From Candidatus Poribacteria bacterium (GTDB lineage Bacteria; Poribacteria; WGA-4E; WGA-3G), in contig VYFM01000503.1 in the NCBI GenBank assembly GCA_009842375.1, forward strand, positions 1 to 8,769: 8,769 nt of DNA, written 5' to 3'. Position 1 is the stretch's first letter; each line of letters begins with the position of its first letter. Under the pieces are notes generated by a model, which was given only the letters and a program-made list of their open reading frames with translations, was not told the DNA's origin and did not search any database. Positions 1 to 7,126 of the stretch are shown one piece after another. The position numbers and the translations under genes are program-made.

Positions 1-17
1 GTGTATTGTGGATTATT

Positions 18-2711
18 TTATAGTTCATTGTGTGGAATGTTACTTTGAGAATCGGTGTTAACCAACTGTTCTTGTCCTTGAACATGGCTGAAATAGGTAT
101 GTGTAAGAACATCGGATATTTCTATCAATATTTGTGCAAGACGAACTAACAGTTTTTCTAATCCATGACGTTGTGTCGTTTGTTCAGAACGATGTGCGAG
201 TTGAGAAGTATTTGACAGTTGCAGCTGTGTTAATGCTTCCAAGCTCAATTGTTCTTCATCGCTGAGTCCATATCCATGTTTATCGCGTGGTAGATCGCGT
301 ATCTGTTCTTGAAGACGTTTTAGTTGAAATACCAATGATCGTGGATTGCTTTCATCAAGAAGTAGCATCTCAAGGACAGTTGGTAGGTGTAAGGCAGAAC
401 GATACCGTCCGCGGTAGGTAATCAAACTTTCAGATGCAATAAGAATAGCTTCAAGGAGTAAGTGTTCAATCCATTCATCTTGCACAGTAACGAAACAGGA
501 TCGACATAGTACAATCAGAAGCAGTGCGCGTTCAATACGACGACCCATATCAAGGCTAATCCAAGCTATGGTCTGTGTCATGCTCTCAGCGTTTAAACCA
601 CTCAAGGCTGAAAGAAAAATCATGAGCTGATCTAATTCGGTTTGAATATGTTGTAAAGTGCGTTCATCAGATTCACCTGAGACCTGATGTGATTGCGAAT
701 GCTCGTAGATTGACATATTTTTTTCAAGCAATTCACATTGATTTTCAATGTTATTCATCACCCGCCATGTGTCTGTGGACCATCTATCGCGTACTGAAAA
801 TGCAGCACTAATTAATGAGTGAAGTGTTGACACCAGACTACCATTGTGTTTTGTATCCAGCATAGTAGACATCAGTTGATATATTAATTCTTGACCTTCA
901 TTCTTAACATAACCCGGATGGGATGAGGTAAGTCCTGTTAATGTACGAAGCATACTTTGTAGATATGTAAGTTCTGATTCGTTGTATGATTCTTCTCCAT
1001 GTGTTTCCGTTAATCCATCTGTAGTGATATGTTTTCCCAAAAATGAACCTTCCAAACCCATCTGCATTTTATCCAAAGTAATGCGAAGTAGTCGTGCATG
1101 CCCTTCAGCCCGTTCTGCATATCTTCCCACCCAGAACAGATTTTCAGCGGACCTGCTTGACAAGCTTTGTGTATGTTCTGATATATCTGGTCCTACTTTG
1201 AGTTGTTGCCATAAGCTGATATGTGGTTCTTGTTCTGAAGCAAGGATCCAAGTGTCTTTACTAACTCCTCCGTCATGAATTGACACAGTTGATTCGCCTT
1301 GTTCACCTTCACAACGGGTGAGTCCACCTGGCATCATGGTATATCCGCTATTTTCTGCGAATAGAAAACTACGGAGTATTGTACGACGGGGTAGTAACTT
1401 ACCATCAATCAGAGAAGGGGTTGTGGAAAGGTTAATGTAATCCTGTCCAACATATAGGTGCGGTTTAGCATTGATTTTTCCACGAAGGGTATTGAGTTCA
1501 TTCTGACTCAGTACTGATCCGAATGTTGGTTTTGCACCGATTGGACGATTTATAGGTTTAATAACCAACTTATTGATGTTATTCAGTACGTATTCTCGAT
1601 GTTTGTTATTACCACACCACCATGTCTTAACAGAGGGAAGTTGCAGTTCTTCACCAATTAATCTATTCGCGATGCTCTGTAAGAATGGCAGCAAGGCAGG
1701 ATTCTCCAAGATGCTGCAGCCAGGAGGATTAATAACAACCACGTTACCTTGACGAATTGCATCTAACATACCTGCAACTCCAAGATGCGAATCCTGACGT
1801 AGTTCCAGAGGATCACAAAAAAGATCATCAACCCTACGCAAAATGACATCAATGGGTACCAATCCGTCCAACGATTTTAACCACACACGTCCGTCCAAAA
1901 CTGTTAGGTCATCTCCTTGAACCAGAGTGTAGCCAAGATAGTTTGCTAAGTAAGCATGTTCGAAATAGGTTTCATTGTAGGGACCAGGTGTCAAGACAAC
2001 GACGTGTGGATTATCTATCTGTCTTGGTGCTAATTCAGCAATGCAGTTCTGTATTGTGCGAAAATAGGAGGAGAGACGGTGAACCCCAATTTCACCGAAT
2101 AGGTTGGGTAATGTGCGTGCAAGTACAGTTCGATTTTCAAGTGCGAATCCAGCACCAGAAGGTGCTTGGCTCCGATCACTCAACACCCAAAAACTACCGT
2201 AAGAGTCCCTACCAATATCCGCAGCATACGTAAATAACGGATTATCAATCTGTGGTGTCAAATCATGACAAGGGCGCAGGAATCCTGCGTGTGAATAAAT
2301 TACTTCTGGAGGGATCACCCCGTCTTTGATTAACCTTTTCTCACCATACAGATCCTTCAAAACCAGACTTAGGAGATTCGCACGTTGTATGAGTCCAGAC
2401 GAGATGAATTTCCAGTCTGACTCCGATATAATGAATGGTATTATATCTAATTCCCAAGGGCGATGTTCTTGATGTTCACCATGAACGACATAAGTAACAC
2501 CATTTTCACGAAGCAGCCGTGCTGCATCTTTGTGTCGGGAAACTATTTCTTCCAAACCGAGAGTGTTTAGTGATTGAATGAACGTTTGCCAATGCGGGTG
2601 AATCTCCCCCGAGTTACTCAACATTTCATCAGTTTGTTCACTGTTAGCAAGCACAGCATTAAGGTAGCCCTGATTGGTTTTTTTCCAATGTGTTAGATCA
2701 TTATGTTGCAT
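18..2711 (-). CDS. Circularly permuted ATP-grasp / alpha-E fusion protein (COG2308-COG2307)
   Basis: Second predicted amide-bond ligase of the operon, with its alpha-E partner fused at the C-terminus; 897 aa. ATP-grasp part, about residues 40-495: GFLRPCHDL (143-151), DRSQAPSGAGFALENR (179-194), LTPGPYNETYFEH (240-252), ILRRVDDLFCDPLELR (290-305), K385 in LVIKP, RSFLF (447-451), GYTMMPGGLTR (456-466) and GGVSKDTWIL (481-490). Alpha-E part, about 515-880: SRSAENLFWVGRYAERAE (519-536), SVRDRWSTDTWRVMNN (639-654), DMGRRIERAL (721-730), LLLDESNPRSL (783-793) and YFSH (873-876). The QAPSG and MPGGLTR variants are those of the fusion subfamily and differ from the stand-alone copy at 7124-8566. The ATG at 2711 lies 18 bases after the stop of gene 3, with only a weak GGA three bases upstream, so coupling to gene 3 translation is plausible. 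The stop (TAA, 20-18) is 17 bases from the window edge. Reaction and substrate are unknown. Confidence 0.95.
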   Translation of the reverse strand: MQHNDLTHWKKTNQGYLNAVLANSEQTDEMLSNSGEIHPHWQTFIQSLNTLGLEEIVSRHKDAARLLRENGVTYVVHGEHQEHRPWELDIIPFIISESDWKFISSGLIQRANLLSLVLKDLYGEKRLIKDGVIPPEVIYSHAGFLRPCHDLTPQIDNPLFTYAADIGRDSYGSFWVLSDRSQAPSGAGFALENRTVLARTLPNLFGEIGVHRLSSYFRTIQNCIAELAPRQIDNPHVVVLTPGPYNETYFEHAYLANYLGYTLVQGDDLTVLDGRVWLKSLDGLVPIDVILRRVDDLFCDPLELRQDSHLGVAGMLDAIRQGNVVVINPPGCSILENPALLPFLQSIANRLIGEELQLPSVKTWWCGNNKHREYVLNNINKLVIKPINRPIGAKPTFGSVLSQNELNTLRGKINAKPHLYVGQDYINLSTTPSLIDGKLLPRRTILRSFLFAENSGYTMMPGGLTRCEGEQGESTVSIHDGGVSKDTWILASEQEPHISLWQQLKVGPDISEHTQSLSSRSAENLFWVGRYAERAEGHARLLRITLDKMQMGLEGSFLGKHITTDGLTETHGEESYNESELTYLQSMLRTLTGLTSSHPGYVKNEGQELIYQLMSTMLDTKHNGSLVSTLHSLISAAFSVRDRWSTDTWRVMNNIENQCELLEKNMSIYEHSQSHQVSGESDERTLQHIQTELDQLMIFLSALSGLNAESMTQTIAWISLDMGRRIERALLLIVLCRSCFVTVQDEWIEHLLLEAILIASESLITYRGRYRSALHLPTVLEMLLLDESNPRSLVFQLKRLQEQIRDLPRDKHGYGLSDEEQLSLEALTQLQLSNTSQLAHRSEQTTQRHGLEKLLVRLAQILIEISDVLTHTYFSHVQGQEQLVNTDSQSNIPHNEL

Positions 2712-2729
2712 AATTCCAATAGCATCTAA

Positions 2730-5700
2730 TTACAAATTCTTTCGTAAATCCAATGTGTATGGATATTCTGGATTTATCTCTTCAGGAGGAACATCTACTT
2801 GACCGTGAGGTGTGCCTTCAGGTAAAAAAGTTCCTGTTGCAGCTCCAGATGGTTGTGAATGTATAACAGGAGGAGCATGACCTTCTGTTGCGAATCTACT
2901 AACACGTCTCGCTTCAGCTTCATAAGCATTGACAGGAAATGTGTCGTAGGATCGCCCTCCAGGATGTGACACGCGATAAGTACAACCACCGATTGCACGT
3001 CCATTCCATGTATCAATGACATCGAATACGAGCGGTGAATGTACACCTATTGTAGGGTGTAATGCTGATGGGGGTTGCCATGCGCGATATCGAACTCCTC
3101 CCACATACTCACCATGTTTACCTGTACTATGTAAAATTAGGCGGCGACCATTGCATGTTACAACATAGCGAGTGTCTGTCATACCACTCAGTTTTATTTG
3201 GAGTCGCTCTACCGAGGAATCTACAAAACGGGATGTGCCTGTCCGAGTCATCTCTTCACCAAGGACATGCCACGGTTCAATTGCCATGCGTAATTCGATC
3301 TCAATGTCTTGGATGTTCATTTTGCCGAGGGGTGGAAAACGGAATTCAAAGAATGGATCAAGCCATGCCATTTCAAACGGATAACCTGAGGATTGAATAT
3401 CTGATATGACTTCTTGGATGTCAGATCGTACGTAGTGGTGAAGCATGAATCTATCATGTAATTCTGTTCCCCAACGGACCAGTTTGCCTTTATAAGGTGT
3501 ACGCCAGAATTTAGCAATCAGTGCCCGAATCAAAAGCATCTGAACAACACTCATCTGTGCATGTGGAGGCATCTCAAATGCTCTCATTTCAAGTAACCCT
3601 TGCCTTCCACTTGCTGAATCCGGTGAATAAAGTTTATCTATGCAAAATTCTGATCTATGCGTGTTACCTGTTAAATCCACCAATAGATGCCGTAACAAGC
3701 GGTCAATCAACCAATAAGGTGATTTATCTGTATCAGTATTCAAATTGGTGGATACGGTATCAGGAATCTGTTGAAATGCTACCTCGAGTTCATAGAGTTG
3801 TTCGTCGCGACCTTCATCTACGCGGGGTGCTTGACTTGTGGGACCGATGAAAGTGCTTGAGAAGAGATATGAAAGACCGGGATGATGTTGCCAATAAGTG
3901 ATGAGACTGCGTAATAGATTAGGTTGCCGTAACAAAGGACTATCTGATGGTGTTGGACCACCAATGATGATGTGATTACCTCCGCCGGTTCCTGTATGCC
4001 GTCCATCTAACATGAACTTTTCTGCACATAGTCCACATAACCTGGCTTGTTCGTAGAGTGTGGTTATATTGTTTACTAATTCATCCCAATTTTCCGCAGG
4101 ATGGATGTTGACTTCAATGACACCAGGATCAGGTGTTACGTTCAGCGATTGAATTCTCCAATCGTGTGGCACTTCATAACCTTCCAAGATAATTGGTATT
4201 TGCAATTCATCTGCTGTGGATTCAATCACTTGTAAGAGAGAAAGATAATGTTCGAGATGCGTCAACGGTGGCATAAAGACATGTAACCGTCCATCACGTG
4301 GTTCAATACACAGTGCAGTACGGATAGTTGAATTCTGATTTTTCGTCTCTCCCTTTCCATCTTTGAAATTACTTAGTGTGATATCGGAATCACGTGGTTC
4401 AAATGGGTCACGTTCAAAACTTGGTTCCTCTTTTTCAGGGTCAATCCATGGCAAGGATTCAAGCGGAAGACGGTAACCTAATGGAGAATCACCAGGTAGT
4501 AAAAACAAGTTGTTGTTTTTGAAATTCCACGCGGAACTTTCCCAAGAGTTGTTCTCTAAATCCCAACGTAGTGGCAGGACGTAACCAATCGGTACACCAA
4601 GTTTGTTCTCCTGCAGTAGCTGCAGACATTTTTGACGTTCTGATACCTCCTTGAAGTCAAAGTCATTTGGATTGATGTTCAAAGGTAGTTTGCCCTCTGT
4701 CCAAAGAAAGAAAACTATATCTTCATAAGCAGGATTTATATTTTCTGAACAAATATTTAACTTTTCTGCTAAATGTAATATGAACCGTTCTGCATGATCA
4801 ATACCAAAACCGTAGTCCTTATACGGTTTTGCGAGGAATCTTTCATTTTTCCATATAGGTTGATCGTCTTTTCGCCAGAAACACCCAAACTTCCAACGGG
4901 GTAGTGGTTCACCTGGATACCATTTTCCTTGTCCATGGTATAGAACACCTCCCGGTCCAAAGGTATCCCGTAATCGTATCAATAAATCTGCTGCTAATTT
5001 GCGTTTTTCCTGACTATCCGCTTCCGTATCCCATTCTGGACTGTCGGAGTTGTCTATGGAAACAAAAGTCGGTTCACCTCCCATTGTCAATCGTATGTCG
5101 TCGCGCACTATGTGTTCGTCTACCTGATGTCCGAGATCATTAATTGCTTTCCATTGTTTTTCAGTGTAAGGTTTTGTGACGCGTGGGTCTTCGTGAATTC
5201 GTCGCACGGTATTACTGTATGAAAATTCTGTTTCACATAAATCTGTATGTCCTGTGACTGGCGCAGCACTCACAGGATCTGGCACACATGCCAACGGTAT
5301 ATGTCCCTCACCAGCAAATAATCCTGACGTTGGGTCAAGTCCTATCCATCCTGCTCCTGGTGCATATACCTCACACCACGCATGTAAGTCAGTAAAATCC
5401 TGTAACGGACCGGTAGGTCCTTCTACAGGTTTTTGATCAGCAACAAGCTGAACAAGATAACCTGAAACAAAACGGGCTGCTAATCCAAGATGTCGTAGGA
5501 TCTGAACGAGTAACCACCCACTATCCCGACATGAACCGGTCTGTTTATCCAATGTTTCATCACAAAGTTGCACACCAGGTTCCATACGAATTGTGTACTT
5601 TATATCTTCCCATAAGCGGTAATTGATACTTACAAGAAAATCAATCAATTTCTGTCGTGATATATCAATCCCTGCTATCCACTCTAATAGTTTGGAACCA

Positions 5701-6068
5701 TTTTCTTTGACCTCCATATAAGGCATTAAATCCTTTTTGAGTTGTTCATTATAGTTGAATGGATAGTGTTCCGCGCTTTCCTCGAGAAAAAAGTCAAACG
5801 GATTAATAACCGTCATATTCGCTATCAAATCTACTTCAAGAGATAAGGATTTAGTAGGTTCTGGAAAGACCACCCTTGCCTGGTAATTACCGAAAGGGTC
5901 TTGTTGCCAATTGATAAAGTGATTCTTAGGAACAATTTTGAGTGAATATGCTTCAATGGGTGTGCGACAGTGTGGTGCAGGTTTCAAACGGAAGATATGA
6001 GGTGAAAGTGAAACAATCCGATCATATTGATAATGAGATTTGTGATTAATTGCTACGCGAATTGCCAT
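2730..6068 (-). CDS. Transglutaminase-like protease fused to DUF2126 putative amidoligase (COG1305-COG4196 type)
   Basis: Large two-part enzyme, 1112 aa, full length for the family (about 1100). Residues 1-90 are the bacterial transglutaminase N-terminal region, with HYQYDRIVSLSPHIFRLKPA (12-31) and FINWQQDPFGNY (51-62). The transglutaminase core follows with all three expected catalytic residues: C180 in TGSCRDSGW, H229 in DLHAW and D245 in GLDPTSG. From about residue 305 comes DUF2126, a putative ATP-using amidoligase: MGGEPTFVS (329-337), YHGQGKWYPGEPLPRWKFG (377-395), PRDGRLHVFMPPL (589-601), PDPGVIEVNIHP (646-657), GTGGGNHIIIGG (693-704), RVDEGRDEQLYE (749-760) and RQGLLEMRAFEMPPHAQMS (822-840). 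A charged, low-complexity stretch lies at 545-582. No signal peptide is seen, so it is probably cytoplasmic. The ATG at 6068 fits the conserved MAIRV opening and is preceded by GAGGT at 7 bases. The fusion suggests a bond-making and a bond-breaking or transferring activity acting on one substrate (inference). Confidence 0.96.
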   Translation of the reverse strand: MAIRVAINHKSHYQYDRIVSLSPHIFRLKPAPHCRTPIEAYSLKIVPKNHFINWQQDPFGNYQARVVFPEPTKSLSLEVDLIANMTVINPFDFFLEESAEHYPFNYNEQLKKDLMPYMEVKENGSKLLEWIAGIDISRQKLIDFLVSINYRLWEDIKYTIRMEPGVQLCDETLDKQTGSCRDSGWLLVQILRHLGLAARFVSGYLVQLVADQKPVEGPTGPLQDFTDLHAWCEVYAPGAGWIGLDPTSGLFAGEGHIPLACVPDPVSAAPVTGHTDLCETEFSYSNTVRRIHEDPRVTKPYTEKQWKAINDLGHQVDEHIVRDDIRLTMGGEPTFVSIDNSDSPEWDTEADSQEKRKLAADLLIRLRDTFGPGGVLYHGQGKWYPGEPLPRWKFGCFWRKDDQPIWKNERFLAKPYKDYGFGIDHAERFILHLAEKLNICSENINPAYEDIVFFLWTEGKLPLNINPNDFDFKEVSERQKCLQLLQENKLGVPIGYVLPLRWDLENNSWESSAWNFKNNNLFLLPGDSPLGYRLPLESLPWIDPEKEEPSFERDPFEPRDSDITLSNFKDGKGETKNQNSTIRTALCIEPRDGRLHVFMPPLTHLEHYLSLLQVIESTADELQIPIILEGYEVPHDWRIQSLNVTPDPGVIEVNIHPAENWDELVNNITTLYEQARLCGLCAEKFMLDGRHTGTGGGNHIIIGGPTPSDSPLLRQPNLLRSLITYWQHHPGLSYLFSSTFIGPTSQAPRVDEGRDEQLYELEVAFQQIPDTVSTNLNTDTDKSPYWLIDRLLRHLLVDLTGNTHRSEFCIDKLYSPDSASGRQGLLEMRAFEMPPHAQMSVVQMLLIRALIAKFWRTPYKGKLVRWGTELHDRFMLHHYVRSDIQEVISDIQSSGYPFEMAWLDPFFEFRFPPLGKMNIQDIEIELRMAIEPWHVLGEEMTRTGTSRFVDSSVERLQIKLSGMTDTRYVVTCNGRRLILHSTGKHGEYVGGVRYRAWQPPSALHPTIGVHSPLVFDVIDTWNGRAIGGCTYRVSHPGGRSYDTFPVNAYEAEARRVSRFATEGHAPPVIHSQPSGAATGTFLPEGTPHGQVDVPPEEINPEYPYTLDLRKNL

Positions 6069-6075
6069 TTTCTTA

Positions 6076-6080
6076 ACCTC
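6076..6080 (-). promoter_or_regulatory. Ribosome binding site of the transglutaminase-amidoligase gene
   Basis: Minus-strand GAGGT lies 7 bases before the ATG at 6068. It gives gene 3 its own initiation signal, in keeping with the 65-base gap that separates it from the alpha-E stop. Confidence 0.7.
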
Positions 6081-6114
6081 AACTGGAAAAAGTTACGAAG
6101 TACGTCTGCCTTTG

Positions 6115-6128
6115 TAGGTAGAAACCTA
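6115..6128 (-). other. Small inverted repeat just after the alpha-E stop codon
   Basis: TAGGT and ACCTA flank a 4-base loop (TTCT on the minus strand), giving a possible 5-bp hairpin that begins 5 bases after the TAA of the alpha-E gene. It is too short, too AT-rich and lacks a following T-run, so it is not a rho-independent terminator. At most it could be a processing or mRNA-stability element between genes 2 and 3. Chance is quite possible. Confidence 0.25.
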
Positions 6129-6133
6129 TATTA

Positions 6134-7114
6134 TTACTTTTGTGATTGCGATTGTGTGGATTCTCCATTGACAGGACGTAATGCGAAAAACGTCTTATAA
6201 ATGTCTTCACCAACATCGTTGAGTTTTGTTTGAAATGCGTCAAGAAATTCATGCAAGCCGCTATGTAGTATCTGATCAACTTGTGCATAAGCAAATTCTG
6301 AGCGTAACTGCCCCAAACCTTGTTCTGCAGAATTTGAAAAAGTTTCTAACGGGGTACCAGATATAGCGTGCAATGATTCTTCTGCCTTTGATATACAATA
6401 CAGAACAGAACGAGGAAATTCTCGGTCAAGTAGTAGGAAAGCAACAACTTTGTTAGGAGCAATGAGACCGTGTGTTTTGCGGTACATTTCAAAGGCACTT
6501 GCAGAATGTAGTAATGCCCCCCATTGAATGTCATCGAAGGGTGTGTTAACATCCGATACTGAGGGTAGTAGAATGAAGTATTTTACATCAACGATCCGAG
6601 ATGTTTTATCGGCACGTTCAATTAACCGACCCAATTGGCAGAAGTGCCATCCCTCACTGTGCGACATGATATTATCAGTTTGTCCCATAAATAGGTGCGA
6701 TGCTACTTTGATGTCAGTAAAGAACTGATGTGGTTCTGCCATTGCCCACTCTTCAGAAGTTTCCGTAACCATCAAATAAGCATCGTTAAGCTGCTCCCAC
6801 ATCTCGGACGAAATATTCTCGCGAATAGATCTCGCATTCTCACGCGCAGCACGCAGACAGGATATAATTGAGTTAGGATTTTCTGTATCAAAACTCAGAA
6901 ATTTCAGAACTGCTTCTCGAGTGGCTTCACCATAACGTTCTTCAAAGACTTCATCATCACCTGTGGTTGCAACCAACGGATCCCATTGAGCCTGCATACC
7001 CGTCGGTTGATCGAGAATAAGCTGCAGATTGACATCTACAAAACGCGCTACATTCTCTGCACGTTCTATATATCGACTCATCCAATAGATTGATTCTGCC
7101 ACACGACTAAGCAT
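6134..7114 (-). CDS. Alpha-E domain protein (COG2307), stand-alone copy
   Basis: Helical protein of unknown biochemical activity that is nearly always encoded beside circularly permuted ATP-grasp ligases and is thought to act with them. Seen: the diagnostic N-terminus MLSRVAESIYWMSRYIERAE (1-20) followed by NVARFVDVN, ARENARSIRENISSEMWEQL (90-109), GRLIERADKTSRIVDVKYF (162-180) and LLLDREFPRSV (227-237). The two ERA-containing segments (ERAENVAR and ERADKTSR) give the arginine/glutamate-rich pattern the family is named for. Length of 326 aa is close to the usual 310-320, with a short Ser/Gln-rich tail (residues 316-326). There is no signal peptide or membrane helix. The start at 7114 is set by the conserved MLSR opening and a strong AGGAG site overlapping the stop of the upstream ATP-grasp gene, so the two are probably translationally coupled. 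The stop is followed by a 65-base gap before gene 3. Confidence 0.95.
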   Translation of the reverse strand: MLSRVAESIYWMSRYIERAENVARFVDVNLQLILDQPTGMQAQWDPLVATTGDDEVFEERYGEATREAVLKFLSFDTENPNSIISCLRAARENARSIRENISSEMWEQLNDAYLMVTETSEEWAMAEPHQFFTDIKVASHLFMGQTDNIMSHSEGWHFCQLGRLIERADKTSRIVDVKYFILLPSVSDVNTPFDDIQWGALLHSASAFEMYRKTHGLIAPNKVVAFLLLDREFPRSVLYCISKAEESLHAISGTPLETFSNSAEQGLGQLRSEFAYAQVDQILHSGLHEFLDAFQTKLNDVGEDIYKTFFALRPVNGESTQSQSQK

Positions 7115-7120
7115 ACCTTT

Positions 7121-7126
7121 CTCCTA
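7121..7126 (-). promoter_or_regulatory. Ribosome binding site of the alpha-E gene overlapping the upstream stop codon
   Basis: Minus-strand TAGGAG: the TAG stop of the ATP-grasp gene (7126-7124) is part of the AGGAG Shine-Dalgarno core (7125-7121) for the ATG at 7114, spaced 6 bases away. Ribosomes finishing gene 1 stop on the gene 2 site, a layout that favours translational coupling and matched amounts of the two proteins. Confidence 0.8.

Noticed and set aside
982..1278. Plus-strand open frame of 98 codons within gene 4
   Set aside because: It is antisense to the conserved ATP-grasp/alpha-E junction, with Cys/Ser-rich shadow composition.
2712..2729. Internal promoter between genes 3 and 4
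   Set aside because: The gap is only 18 bases, and I saw no paired -35/-10 boxes in it; simple read-through fits better.
3062..3409. Plus-strand open frame of 115 codons inside gene 3
   Set aside because: It is antisense to conserved DUF2126 sequence, a shadow of the real coding frame; the encoded peptide shows no recognisable motif.
6115..6128. Rho-independent terminator between genes 2 and 3
   Set aside because: The stem is only 5 bp with two G-C pairs and no U-run follows; gene 3 has no clear promoter of its own in the gap.
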